From positions 346,512-410,511 of the forward strand of contig NMRB01000034.1 in NCBI GenBank assembly GCA_002633025.1: a stretch of 64,000 bases of DNA, given 5' to 3'. Below are positions 10,311 to 21,406 of the stretch, piece after piece (the first letter of the stretch is position 1; every line of letters begins with the position of its first letter). The notes beneath the pieces were generated by a model. That model did not search any database and had not been told where the DNA came from. It saw only the letters and a list, made by a program, of their open reading frames with translations. The stretch comes from Notospermus geniculatus (Eukaryota > Nemertea > Pilidiophora > Heteronemertea > Lineidae). The translations under genes were made by a program, and so were the position numbers.

Positions 10311-10775
10311 TGACCGACAACCCAATATTTTAGCTATTTGAATGCATGTCTTATTAAAGAGCTATACAGATTCTATTGTGTATTTAATACAAAAGGGGAA
10401 GGACTTTGGTTACGGCGGACTTTGATTTCTGTCACTGTTGTAAAAGAAATCTAAGTCCCCTAGTAATTAGAGTCGTACCTGTTATATAGGATTGGTAACC
10501 CAGGAACGGAAGTCCCCGTAGGACAATGGTTCCTACGGGGCTAAACCATTAGGCTAAACAAAAAAACAGTTGCCCGACAGGCATATTATATGTGCTTCTG
10601 CTGTGAATTATTGGCGTAAAAAATATGCTTAAGTACTGGAAAATAATCAGCACAAAATCTGAGCATGCTGAGGACTGTTTAGGCATACTTTCAGACTACC
10701 GTAGCGTATATATGCTATTTTTAGCGCGAATGAGAACCCTGCCTAGCTTAGGCTTAGGTCTTGAACTTTTTCACC

Positions 10776-10945
10776 GGAAAACTGCCCTACATTCGCCACA
10801 ACATCACTGCCAATTTGCCACAAGATCACCGGAAATTCGCCACAAAATTGCCAAGAATTCGCCACTAGCCAGAAATTCGCCACTAAATTGTCAGGAATTC
10901 ACAAACAAGCCGCTAAAAATCACAAAGAATTAGCCGAAATTTGCC
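10776..10945. repeat. Degenerate minisatellite (AATTCGCCAC unit)
   Basis: About eight irregular copies of ATTCGCCACAAAAT-like words, with spacing of 13 to 25 bp. Confidence 0.65.
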
Positions 10946-11960
10946 ATCCCCTCTTGGAGATGTTTCGGCGATTTATGGGTGAATTTGTGGTGATATTATG
11001 GTGATCTTGGACAAGCTTCCTATGTTTTATAACTTACAGAACAACAATATAAAGACCACAAAATGCTTGGTCCATGTATGAGAACCGACGAGAAATCCTT
11101 CCTTGAACTGATATAAAATACATTTGTGTAATAAAAGCATCTTTTGCCATTATGATGAGCAGAGCCAGCGTGACGATTTCATGTCATGATGCCAAAACAG
11201 TTGTGAAACTCCATCTGTGTGCGCTGCTTGACTTCATACTCACATTTGTCATATCGGTCCATTGATTCAAGAACGTGACACTCCAATCCACTTGTTCATT
11301 TTTGAGGTGGATCGCAGCACTTGCATATATGCCAATTCTGTGTCATACTCCAGGTATGGATTTAAGTCCATCAGATGATGTTTGCAGTGGTATAACAGGT
11401 AATAATTAACAACATAGCTGCTAGCATGGTCCTCCTGCAACTGCCCAGGGGCAAATACAGCATCAATTTGATACATTTTATAAAGAAAATTGCAGCTAGT
11501 TGCAGATCATCAATTATGCATGTTTCGAATTACAGTGCTCCCTCGCTCTTAGTACTTCGATTCTACAAAATCCCGGATATTACGAACCCAATGTCCGGTT
11601 CCCAAAATTTCATGACATGTATGTAATTCTGGCCCAATTCCTGCCCATGAGCAATTACGCTGTGTACAATACAAACCAAAATCGAGCTGGGGTTCGATAA
11701 GTGTACAATACAAACCGAATTATCGAAGCTTGGGTTTGATTAACACATGTTTGAGCGTTTAAAGCTGAACTGCATAACAAAAAGCCCTCATGCGGTGAGC
11801 AAGAGAAAAGCAAACGCCCTGCAAACATCTCAAACGAAGGCTTAGAACATGATAGACCCCGCGACGCCAGGAGGGCGCCACCTTATTTGCCTTCGGGCAA
11901 CAGAGCTGTCAACATCTCCGGATACCGCTTACATGTACACTACTCAAAGAAAAAAATTCA
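10946..11960. other. Intergenic stretch with a possible Tigger-like end
   Basis: No gene seen. CAGTGCTCCCTCGCTCTTAG at about 11536 resembles pogo/Tigger terminal repeats, and GGGGTTCGATAAGTGTACAA follows at 11690, but no opposite terminus was found. Confidence 0.35.
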
Positions 11961-11970
11961 AGTCATTTTA

Positions 11971-12026
11971 GACGGGATTCGAACCGTCAACCTTCTGATT
12001 TGTAATCCACCACTGTAGCTGATAAG
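11971..12026 (-). repeat. tRNA-like sequence
   Basis: On the minus strand the T arm GACGGTTCGAATCCCGTC is perfect, and TTTTTTT follows about 20 bases later. The anticodon stem does not fold, so it is a tRNA-derived fragment or SINE head. Confidence 0.55.
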
Positions 12027-12117
12027 GACATGTTTTTTGTTTGTCATAGACGTAGGCCTTCGCCTTACGTAATAATACTACGAATGACAGAAAACACGGG
12101 AAGCCACCAACAAGTTC

Positions 12118-12185
12118 AGTGTGGCCGAATGAGGAAGACGGTGGAACGAAGATAACAGGGCGCGGGTTCGATTCCCAGCTGGGTC
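12118..12185 (+). repeat. tRNA-Leu/Ser-like sequence (SINE head candidate)
   Basis: GTGGCCGAATGAGGAAGACG resembles the 5' half of class II tRNAs. The B box GGTTCGATTCC lies 40 bases on, and TTTT follows. Arms do not pair fully. Confidence 0.5.
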
Positions 12186-12186
12186 A

Positions 12187-12734
12187 AAACGTTTTCTTTC
12201 AAAAAAGTGTCCAGCAGGAGCTCACCTTTAAATTCTTTTCCCGTGGTGCTGGCTATTTCTTTGGTAAATTTTCTACTTAGGCGTAGTAGAACCTCCACAG
12301 ACAGTTCAACCTTTTATTGTAGTATAATACTCACGGCTTATAACCATAATCTTCTTGTAATACTTGTACTAGTAATTCAGATTTTGCTGTCACCTGATTT
12401 GTTTTGCGCCGTTGGGTCCATTCCCGCTCGGGTAGTCTTCCATCGCGGTTTTTGTTTTTGTTTTTTTTTTGTCCTCTCTAGCCCTTTGTCCTCTGTTAGC
12501 GTGGTGGATGGGTGCCTGGGCGGAGGCGTGGCCCAAGGGTTCAAATTTATATTTAATCATTTACAATTATTTATGCGCATTCAAGGTATGAAACTGGACC
12601 CTTGGCAATTTTCAGTCCAAATGCATACAGAACTGTGTTGGAGTATACGTATTAAGTGTTTAGTGTATAAAGTTTTATTTGGGTATCTTAAATGTTTTGG
12701 CACAACACTAACAGGTTATGTCGCGTCACTGGTT
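12187..12734. other. Intergenic stretch, T-rich
   Basis: A 194-residue open frame crosses this region but has low-complexity hydrophobic content (repeated F, S, V) from T-rich DNA, with no domain recognised. Confidence 0.45.
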
Positions 12735-13433
12735 TTTAGCCCGCTTGGCCGCAAGGCCCAGCAGGGCTTATGCTATGGTTGGGGTCATTGAGTGGTGGTC
12801 TGTCGTGCGTTAGTACGTACGGCGGTACGGCGGTACGTCCGTAAACTTTTGGTTTGTTAGCGCTCTAGCGCCTTTATTTTTTTACGGATCTTTTTGGTCA
12901 TCGGTGGGTGTATATATGGGCCTAAGATCTAGGTCGAGTTCGATTTTGAGTGCGGTTGGATTCCTATTTTTGCCCCTAGGGGGCGTTTTGTGAAAAATTT
13001 CAAAGGGCTATATTTTGATAATGGTTTGAACTATTGTGTTGAAACTTTGTAGGCATGTACCTGTATGTTATAGCAACTTACACAACCAATTTCGGTGAAA
13101 TCTTATTCTTGACTTTGCCACTAGGGGGCCAAAACCAAAATCACGGAAAGTGCTATTTCTCCCTAACGAAGAGATGGATTTTTGTCAAATTTTTTTCATG
13201 GGTATATCTAATAAGGATACATATGATAGTTGTACTCGATTTTTTTTATTTGACCTACTTTTCAAGGTCACAGAGGTCAAAGTTTGTCTGGAATTACGAA
13301 ATTGGCTCTTTTGGTAATGATGGCAATTTGGCATGTTTGTACCTAAATGTCTTTTATAGGGTTGCTGATGATTCCCACCACCATGCTTCAAGCCAAGCGG
13401 GCACAGTGCCATTGGCACTATTTTTTTGAAATA
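12735..13433. repeat. Repeat element bounded by GCCCGCTTGGC and its inverse
   Basis: TTTTTAGCCCGCTTGGCCGC starts the unit and GCCAAGCGGGCACAGTGCC closes it. Inside are two CCACTAGGGGGCC-type words and TTCAAGGTCACAGAGGTCAA. No transposase seen. The class is unknown. Confidence 0.5.
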
Positions 13434-14639
13434 GTTTAACCCCCCGCCGTATGCCATGGTTATTAACTTCATGCGCATTTTCGGATGTGTTCTTCACATC
13501 TCTTTCCTCCTGACCATTATGTCATCAAAGCACCAATACTCTGGTGTTTGTTGGTCCCAGAAACACTAACAGGCAAATGTTTTGTCCTGCTTACATGTAT
13601 GCCTTTGCACCTCACAAGTGCCTTGTTTAACTTACAGTGTCTGGTATTTGAACTATGAACATGTGGACTAGGCTGACCATGCAGTCACTATTCACTACTG
13701 ATTACATAACATTGCTGTGTGGTAAAAATAACCAGACCTACATCACCATAGCTGGAGCGTGACATAAAGTCCAAGAAACATGCAGTCAATACATTTAAGT
13801 TTAGTGAATGAGTTACGTAATGCCAAGTCATACAAACAGTGCATTTAAAATAGGATGTTTGTTATGACATGAGTCTACAGGCTAGTATAAAATCAACATG
13901 CTGTTCCCACACTTGTTGGCACTCAACTATTATGAAGAAAAAGGCATTAAAACACTATTTTGGGCCATTTTTAGGAACAGATGTGGAATATTTTTTCACT
14001 GATTGCTGTAGCCAAGTGTGTATTTTATAGGTATATGCACTTTGAAGCTGTTTCTATTACTTTTTCCCATGAAAAAAAGCATTGTTTAATTAATTAGGTC
14101 AAGGTCATCCTATTGTTTCAACTACACCTGTTTTGTCTTTCTTACCATGATATCTAACCATGTTCCAAATTTGAAACTTGTGCGACTTACGGTCGCGAAA
14201 AATGGACTTTGGACAATTTCCCTGACATGCCCTTTGATATTTTGAGATAACTTGCCATATTGTCAACTGAGTAACATGAAACAAGTCTTAGTTCATGTCT
14301 AGTTATCCAAGGACTGGACTATGTTAAAATTCTCAGCCTCCAGTGTCCGGGTGCACGTTAGAACTGTTTGACCTTGACCTTGACCTCTGACTTTCAAGGT
14401 CATTGCGTAATCCGAAAGCTCATCCTTGATAACCTAGGTGTAGGCGAAGGTTTTAGGCTTCTGCAATCACCAGATTCTGACTTATCTCATGTTATCAAAG
14501 TTGAATATCAAATCTCGCCACGATATCAGGAAATATCATGCGATCGAGTAGGTGCAAACTGAAAATTTGCAATAACATCCTTGGATGAGCTATGATGTTA
14601 TGATACCAGTTTCACGTCGCTTACTGTAGCAGATATCCC
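13434..14639. other. Intergenic stretch, no gene seen
   Basis: AT-rich and non-coding. A cluster of AGGTCA half-sites at 14369-14402 is the only notable feature. Confidence 0.5.
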
Positions 14640-14974
14640 GAGATGTCAAAATATCAAATTTGATATATCAATTTCATTATGATATGCTGACCCTGGAGAA
14701 TAAATTAGGTAGTTGATGCCAGTATCTTGCCAAGGGCCATAAACATAGCGAAGGAACTTGTTACTAGTGCTCTATCTGGCCTCGGAGATAAGTTATTCAA
14801 GAAACAAAAGTGTGACAGACAAAATCTCAACTTTTGATACATCAATTTCACCATGAACCAGGAGATCTGAAATTTTCATTCCACCGTGTAGCTCAGGTCA
14901 TGTTACCTGGGGGAAGGTCACATTTCCAGGTCTGTAGCTCTTGCAGGAACAAAGTTACAGGTGTCACAGACTGA

Positions 14975-15031
14975 ACAGACAGACAGACAGACACACGCAC
15001 ACGCACACACACAGACAGACAGACAGACATC
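14975..15031. repeat. (ACAG)n / (CA)n microsatellite
   Basis: ACAGACAGACAGACAGACAC passes into ACACGCACACG and back to ACAGACAGAC. A shorter GTCCGTCTGT equivalent lies in the opposite arm at about 15560. Confidence 0.9.
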
Positions 15032-15159
15032 ATGACAAAACACAATATGGTTTCCGATCTTGAGATCGGAAACCATAATTAAATTCGCCTTCGTTTTCTC
15101 TCTCACTTCGCCAAGGGACAGCCATTTATACGTCTTTCGTTGTAAATGGCTGCCCAGGT

Positions 15160-15241
15160 AGGACATACATTTACAGTTTGGCGCAAAAACGATAGCCCGT
15201 GGGGCAATCGTTTATAGCGCCAAACTGTAAATGAATGTCCT
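15160..15241. repeat. 82-bp hairpin
   Basis: AGGACATACATTTACAGTTT pairs with AAACTGTAAATGAATGTCCT across a short loop containing CCCGTGGGGC. It is the first of three consecutive hairpins. Confidence 0.85.
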
Positions 15242-15257
15242 CCGGTCACTCAGTAAT

Positions 15258-15369
15258 GGGTACGCTCGCTTACGCTACACCTGTGCAACGTAAACGAGTG
15301 TACCCGTCATCGATCGTCCGCCGGACGCTCAGTAACAATTTGGTGATGTAAACCATTGTCCGGCGGACG
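15258..15369. repeat. Two further consecutive hairpins
   Basis: GGGTACGCTCGCTTACG (15258) pairs with the stretch ending GTGTACCC (15305). CGTCCGCCGGACG-type sequence (15315) pairs with CCATTGTCCGGCGGACG (ends 15369). Confidence 0.75.
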
Positions 15370-15861
15370 GATAATTATAACCGCTTGCTGTAAATGGCTG
15401 TCCGGGGAGGACTGGGATTTATGCCTAGAGCTGTCACTGAATGTCCGAACTGCGTGTACCGTTCAGATTCATCCAAGTATGCAAAATCGAATTCCCACGG
15501 CTGAACTTTACCTTAGTTTCGGATTCTAGTATCGGAAACCATACTGTGTTGGTCATGGTGTCCGTCTGTGTATCTGTCCGTCTGTCAGTTCAGTCTGCCA
15601 CAACTGTAACTTTTCCCTGCAAGAGCTACAGACCTGGATGTGACCTACCCCTAGGTAACATGACCTGAGCTACAAGATGGAATGAAAATTTCAGGTCTCC
15701 GATACCTGGTTCATGGTGAAATTGATATATCAAAAGTTGAAATTTTGTCTGTCACACTTTTGTTTCTTGAATAACTCGTCTCCGAGGCCAGGTAGAGCAC
15801 TAGTAACAAGTTCCTTCCCTATGTTTTTGGCCCTCGGCAAGATACTGGCATTTATTCTCCA

Positions 15862-16415
15862 NNNNNNNNNNNNNNNNNNNNNNNNNNNNNNNNNNNNNNN
15901 NNNNNNNNNNNNNNNNNNNNNNNNNNNNNNNNNNNNNNNNNNNNNNNNNNNNNNNNNNNNNNNNNNNNNNNNNNNNNNNNNNNNNNNNNNNNNNNNNNNN
16001 NNNNNNNNNNNNNNNNNNNNNNNNNNNNNNNNNNNNNNNNNNNNNNNNNNNNNNNNNNNNNNNNNNNNNNNNNNNNNNNNNNNNNNNNNNNNNNNNNNNN
16101 NNNNNNNNNNNNNNNNNNNNNNNNNNNNNNNNNNNNNNNNNNNNNNNNNNNNNNNNNNNNNNNNNNNNNNNNNNNNNNNNNNNNNNNNNNNNNNNNNNNN
16201 NNNNNNNNNNNNNNNNNNNNNNNNNNNNNNNNNNNNNNNNNNNNNNNNNNNNNNNNNNNNNNNNNNNNNNNNNNNNNNNNNNNNNNNNNNNNNNNNNNNN
16301 NNNNNNNNNNNNNNNNNNNNNNNNNNNNNNNNNNNNNNNNNNNNNNNNNNNNNNNNNNNNNNNNNNNNNNNNNNNNNNNNNNNNNNNNNNNNNNNNNNNN
16401 NNNNNNNNNNNNNNN
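15862..16415. other. Assembly gap (run of N)
   Basis: 554 undetermined bases at the edge of a long inverted repeat and next to a short tandem repeat. Confidence 0.99.
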
Positions 16416-16590
16416 TATGCAGTCCCATTGCAGTCCCTATACCTGCTGCAGCACTATTGCAGTCCCACTGTGCAGTACTATTGCAGTCCCCATTCCTGCT
16501 GCAGTCCCATTGCAGTCTCGTTTCCCAAAAACACAAGTCTCAGCAGTACCATTGCAGTAGGGGCTGCATGTGCAGTAGGGGCTGCACTTC
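16416..16590. repeat. Tandem repeat of ATTGCAGTCCC
   Basis: Roughly ten irregular copies of CATTGCAGTCCC and CCTGCTGCAG abut the gap, so the array probably continues inside it. Confidence 0.8.
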
Positions 16591-16674
16591 CATGAGGGGA
16601 TCCACATTCCAGGTGTCAGCTAAACGTAGCTTTAGTTGGAAAATTCTTTTCCGCTGTACACTAGATGACATTTC

Positions 16675-16930
16675 GTCAACCGAGAATTAACAGGGTCTAA
16701 GTGCATTTTTAGCTTTCCTGTGCTTTAATTAGTCCCTTAGGGCCGTATTCATGAAGCGGTTCTATTGTTAGAACCGTCTTAGGCCGGTTCCAAGTAATGT
16801 CAACCACGTTACATGGAACCAGCCTAAGACGGTTCTAATGATAGAACCGCTTCATGAATACGACCCTTAAAGCACAGGAAGTGAGGGTCAAGTAAAAAAA
16901 GCACTTAGACCCTGTTAATTCTCGGTTGAC
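16675..16930. repeat. Long inverted repeat containing a GGGCCGTATTCATGAA MITE
   Basis: The outer arms GTCAACCGAGAATTAACAGG and inverse flank an inner palindrome that starts AGGGCCGTATTCATGAAGC (about 16738) and ends GCTTCATGAATACGACCCTT (about 16867). The inner arms include AGAACCGTCTTAGGC. The nesting may be one large foldback element. Confidence 0.8.
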
Positions 16931-17057
16931 GAATTTTGTCCAACAAGGTGATTCTTGAATGTTGGAAAAATATTGCCAGTACATGGACCCGGCCTTCAGC
17001 CAGATGATTGGCAACACAGAGCATCATCAACCCTTTTATCCCCACTAATGAATAATC

Positions 17058-17316
17058 TTAAAGCAGCTCAACGTCCAAGTTGTAAACAAACTGGTTTGTT
17101 TACAAACAGTGGCCAGCAAACTAGTTTTATTCCTTCGTGAAGGTGGCAGCACCAGTAGTGCCCCGTGATCGTTAGACTGGTGACCGGTCCAGTGCAACTC
17201 ACTCACGATATTCACGTCAGTACAAATCACCGACAATAGGTGGCAGCACCGCAGGCGTCGCGTGGATAGAGAACCAGTGAGTGAGTGTTTACAACTTGGA
17301 CGTCCAGCTCCTTTAA
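17058..17316. mobile_element. TTAA-flanked MITE, family B
   Basis: It begins TTAAAGCAGCTCAACGTCCA and ends TGGACGTCCAGCTCCTTTAA. The TTGTAAACAAAC block pairs with GTTTACAAC. The body has two AGGTGGCAGCACC words. Non-coding. Confidence 0.75.
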
Positions 17317-17540
17317 GCCGTATAGACTCTGGTGTTTTTTGAATTCTTTTAGCATACATGTACTTTGTGATGGTGGTTCCAGATGTGCTTTTCATTATCA
17401 ATGTGAATGGTGATGGTTTACATCTGTTGCGATTTTCTGGGAAAATGGTCTGATTGTTGAAGTTATGGCACCAGTTTTTCTGGTTTTGTGTGTTTAGGGG
17501 CATTCAAGGAGCAGCTCATTCAGCACTCACTAGATCCTTT

Positions 17541-18039
17541 TAAGCCTCACTTATGTCACCCTTACGTGCAGTCAGAACCAGTTGGCAACTGATAATCGGC
17601 ACGTAGTTGGAATTAATCAGTCATAACTACTAGGTGACATACATGTTAGCTCTCGGGCGTCAGCGAGTAACTAGTTGCAAACTAAAAACATCCAGATCCT
17701 GAAAATCGGACGTGTTCAACTTCAGCAATTAGTTGACAACTGATCCTGCTTATCATTGTCGGCAGCACGCCCACGATAGCGAGGAACCGTGATACTGAGA
17801 AGACAGCCAATGAAAATCGCTTCACATTCGACGACGCCATTTTGACTGATCACATGAGCGTCGAATCACCACGTTACGGTACTTAAAATCAAAAGAAATC
17901 TGTGTCGACAAGCATTCAAAAGACGGCGTAGTTCCAGGTAGTTGCGACCGATCGGTATTTTGGTGGCGACATAAGTTACCAGTTGCAACTTGTTGACGCT
18001 ATTTCTATCACAGCGTAGGGCGACATAAGCGAGGCTTTA
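17541..18039. mobile_element. MITE with TAAGCCTC termini
   Basis: TAAGCCTCACTTATGTCACC at the left pairs with GGGCGACATAAGCGAGGCTT at the right. Imperfect pairing extends inward (CAGTTGGCAACTG / CAGTTGCAACTTG). About 0.5 kb, non-coding. Confidence 0.7.
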
Positions 18040-18504
18040 GACGAGTTGAAAATACAAAATGACAACAAGAAACAGTGAGTCCGTTTCCCGGTGTGTTCCG
18101 AACAGTCATGACAGTGGGAATCACACAGAAATATGGCCACACTGAAAAACGTTAAGCTAGTACCAGCACAATTTCTAAAATGTGACCCACCATGGCTAAA
18201 AGGCCCACATGGACCAAATTATGGACTCTGAGATTGTTGTATTTCCTGATTCTACATTCAGTAAGCTTTAAAATGAGATATAGCACAGGTCTGTATCTTA
18301 AAAAATGACAAAGTTACAGCATTTTGAAGTCGGGATGCATGGCAGGCCTTTTGATTGCTTCAAACTTGATACACCCTGTATTTTTCCCTTAATTTGGGCA
18401 CACCTGAAGTTTGCCGCTGGGCCTTACGATTGCTTCAAACTTGCTCATTGGTCATTCAGCTAATGTATAAGAAATAAAACATTGTTTGTGAGCTGCATTT
18501 TGTT

Positions 18505-18912
18505 ATCTTATAAAGTATCCAAAGTGGTGTGCCATCAAATGTGTGCACTGTCGGTATTCAGATTGGGAAGACGAAATAGTTCGTACCGACACATTTACAC
18601 ACATCCGACGGCGCCTGTTCCTGACATGGGTGGGACGGGTGGGTTTCTTGAAAAAGCCAAAAGTTCCTGTACGTAAGTGTCCGGTTTATCGCACCTGCCC
18701 CCTGAATCCGTCCGTCCGAATCTATTGTTGGCTGGACCCCTTATCTCTGGATACATGACACACTATGACCATAGCATCCTTCCTCGCTCGCCGGCTCACC
18801 TCACCAAATCGGGGCTTCCAAAACCAACTGAATAATTCTGAACCTCACGTGACCATTGACGTCACACCACTTTGGATTATAAAGTATCCAAAGTGGTGTG
18901 CCATCAAATGTG
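18505..18912. mobile_element. Tandem TIR element, family C, copy set 1
   Basis: A roughly 370-bp unit starts TATCCAAAGTGGTGTGCCAT and ends GACGTCACACCACTTTGGAT, so CCAAAGTGGTGTG is an inverted terminal repeat. The next unit begins immediately after ATTATAAAG, giving head-to-tail copies 372 bp apart before the single N at 18913. The open frame beginning at 18765 is inside this repeat and is not a host gene. Confidence 0.75.
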
Positions 18913-18970
18913 NTTCATTAACGTTACAGGCCGGGGTGATTGAAGCCAGTGTAGCAGTAAAAAGTGTCCC

Positions 18971-19113
18971 CCTGTAAAAAGTGTCCACTTCTATTGTTGA
19001 ATGACGGAATAAGCAGCATGCGTATAGAAACCAATTGTCAGAGATTAGAATGTGACAATATGATCTTTTGTTCCCTGGACAGTTTTTCCTAGGACATTCT
19101 TTCCCTTCACACC
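18971..19113 (-). repeat. Dispersed repeat, copy 2 (partner at 925-1069)
   Basis: Reverse complement of the 925-1069 segment with scattered substitutions. Confidence 0.65.
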
Positions 19114-19700
19114 TGCCATTGTTCTTTCAGGAAGTGAGAGGGGGATCGAGATATATGTCAGCTTGAACCTGATTGGATCACATCACCCTGCATTGGCAAA
19201 ATGTCCGATTCTGACCAATCACCGAGAGCGTTCTTCCAATGGTCGACTCGTGTATCGAGCATTGTGTTCACCTGGGAATTTTAATGGGCTACGTCATCCA
19301 GACATGCCAGATCTCAGGCGCGCGATTTTTAATGCATTTCAAGTATCAGGCGCGCGTGTTTTCATTCACGTCGATTTATTTTACGTGCGCGATGGTGCGC
19401 CAGCGCGATCGCGCGCCTCAAAACGCAGTCACAAGAAAATGTTTCATGTTTTCCCCTATAGTTGCGTGAAATACTGGTCGCTGATTAGTTGATGACATTT
19501 TGCGCCATGTAGCGTTCAGAAACATGATTTGGCCCCATCTGTGCCAGTGGTTGAGAGCGTGTTCCTTCCGAGTCTGCAAATGATTTTGTGAATGCATCGT
19601 CTGCTATCAGCTCAGGACCGGATATTCTGACAATTCGTACAGTAAAATTTGAATGACCAGCGTGGTTACTAAGCGACATTGTGGCATTTTGGACAATGGC
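19114..19700. other. Intergenic stretch, no gene seen
   Basis: No supported feature. Confidence 0.5.
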
Positions 19701-19889
19701 TAAAGGCCCGTTTCCACTAGAGCGAATTCCGCGGCGGTTTCCGGCGAGCGGTGCGGTTTTCACAGGGCTTTGGATAATCCTTCGATGGTTTAACAATACA
19801 ATGGCCTATTGATTATCCCAATGCCTGTGAAAACCGCTCGGCTCGCCGCAAGACGCGGCAGAATCCGCTATAGTGGAAACGGGCCTTTA
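19701..19889. mobile_element. MITE with TAAAGGCCCGTTTCCACTA termini
   Basis: TAAAGGCCCGTTTCCACTA and its inverse enclose 189 bp. Inner arms pair GGCGAGCGGTGCGGTTTTCA with the complement near 19830. Confidence 0.8.
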
Positions 19890-20228
19890 TGCTGATTGAA
19901 TGGCCGATTACGCTGTTAATAGGCGTGATTTCTTATCTGCACTGGGTGATAGACATTAGTGACCTTTCGCACCCTCACGTTTAGGTGATCGACTACATTT
20001 AGTTATACGTAACCGTAACCGGTGAAACGGTTTGGTTTTGGTGGTTTCGCAGAGAGACACGGCTATTGCCTAAGCCTAAGAACTATCCGTGAAGACCTAT
20101 AGGTGTTTACGGATATTTCTTAGGCAAGGTGATGTAATGTTTTGACTGTGCTCGAGTCATACGAGTTCACCGAGGGCCCTACTGCGCTTGTATTGTGTGA
20201 GACGTGTTTGCGAGTGATCAATAACCGG

Positions 20229-20496
20229 GGTAAAGTGCTTTTCAGAATGTCCAGTCATTTTTGCACTCATTTTACTTTGCAATGGAACCAACCACAAACC
20301 ACCAACTGGCCAATTACGTGTGCATGTCAATTCGCGGTTGACCGACTTCTAATAGGACTTGTTCAGGTCTGTACTCTGATTCAAGATAATCATGCAATAA
20401 TGCACACGTAATTGGCCATTTGTGGTTTGTGGTTAGGTTCCATTGCAAGGTAAAATAAGTGCAAAAATGACTGGACATTCTGAAAAGCACTTTACC
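20229..20496. mobile_element. MITE with about 90-bp inverted arms
   Basis: GGTAAAGTGCTTTTCAGAAT and the following sequence to TTACGTGTGCAT are matched inverted at 20395-20496. The centre is about 70 bp and non-coding. Confidence 0.8.
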
Positions 20497-20564
20497 TTAC
20501 AAACCGCACTCGCCTCACGCGTACCGTGCTTGTTACCCGTGAACTGCGGCCGGCTAGTGTATAT

Positions 20565-20676
20565 AAGAATCTTAAACACGAATTAGTAAAACCACTCACA
20601 ATCTTGATAAACCAATGCCTTGCAACAAACAGGTTTCCCGATAAATGAAGGTAGCAAACGTTATCCCAAAGTATAA
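20565..20676 (+). mobile_element. Fragment of the 22-25 kb LINE
   Basis: AAGAATCTTAAACACGAATT through CGTTATCCCAAAGTATAAA matches 23109-23222 closely. It is a short piece of the reverse transcriptase N-terminal region. Confidence 0.8.
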
Positions 20677-20720
20677 ATGAAATGGTCCATGGACCATGTG
20701 CTCACCTGGGTGAATGTACC
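20677..20720 (+). repeat. ATGAAATGGTCCATGGACCA repeat
   Basis: AATGAAATGGTCCATGGACC and GTGCTCACCTGGG recur at 45076-45165 (both orientations) and 48748-48800. Confidence 0.55.
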
Positions 20721-20805
20721 AGAAGAACAAATGTCGACAATATGTTCAATCGAAATGTTCCCGAGAGCAGAAATATGACCAAGGTTATATACTTTCATGT
20801 GGTAC

Positions 20806-20895
20806 AAACCGTGTTAAAATTGGCCCAGTAGTATTTGAAATATTCAAGGTAGTAGGTGTAGATAAACTAATGTCAATGACTGTACATGTCAGGTG
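20806..20895 (+). repeat. Partial copy of the 30.3-31.2 kb foldback arm
   Basis: AAAATTGGCCCAGTAGTATT, GAAATATTCAAGG and TGTCAATGACTGTACATG are shared with 31145-31215. Confidence 0.75.
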
Positions 20896-20989
20896 GACTT
20901 GTATTTCTGGGGATATAGGTCCCCAGACTACAGGTACTATGATTAGACGTCCTTTGGACTGCAGTTCCCGAAATGGATGCCTGACGGAT

Positions 20990-21115
20990 CAGCATTCATA
21001 GGAATATAGGTCCGGAAGACTACATATACTAGGATTGGAGGTCCCTGGGACTACAGTTACCTTTAAAATAGAAGTCTGGCGGATATGTTTTCCTAGGAAT
21101 TAATGTCCATATTAA
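20990..21115. repeat. Divergent minisatellite units
   Basis: Units such as TAGGAATATAGGTCCGGAAG and TAGGATTGGAGGTCCCTGGG are diverged forms of the 32-bp unit at 9725. Confidence 0.5.
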
Positions 21116-21406
21116 GTTAGATGGAGGACGACATGAGTACCAAATCTTGAACGTGTACTTACCTTAAAATTGTTCTTGGTTGTCCTTCGAATTCTTCTTG
21201 GGTGATAAAACCTCTGTCATACTGACTGATAATGGTGCTTGGTCAAAGAAATTGGTCCCTTAATACAGGCTTACTGACCACAAATGACAGGACTTTCATC
21301 AGGGCCAAGCAAAAAGCCTCACGCGGATGCATAGAATCTTGAGTAACAAACACGTCGGCGAAAACAAAACTTCATTGAACGACATGGAAAAAGTAAAAAT
21401 ATATAA

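Larger units (their letters stand above)
9725..10560. mobile_element. Compound repeat element, copy 1 (minisatellite + tRNA-like + tail)
   Basis: The order minisatellite, GATCGAAGATGACAAGAAAA, tRNA-like block, ATTTGAATGCATGTCTTATT, GTCACTGTTGTAAAAGAAAT and ATTGGTAACCCAGGAACGGA is shared with 26240-26880. A repeated compound structure in two places supports one mobile family. Internal minisatellites are common in Helitron-type elements, but no Helitron ends were identified. Confidence 0.65.
14640..15861. repeat. Large inverted repeat running into a gap
   Basis: The segment 14690-15090 (CTGGAGAATAAATTAGG to GATCGGAAACCAT) is repeated inverted at about 15490-15861. Each arm contains CAAGGGCCATAAACATAG, TTCAAGAAACAAAAGTGTGA and a CAGACAGA microsatellite. 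The right arm is cut by the N run. The loop 15120-15410 holds three further hairpins. No coding was recognised. Confidence 0.8.

Noticed and set aside
12207-12791. 194-residue open frame
   Set aside because: Low-complexity hydrophobic product of T-rich DNA, with no domain and no splice context.
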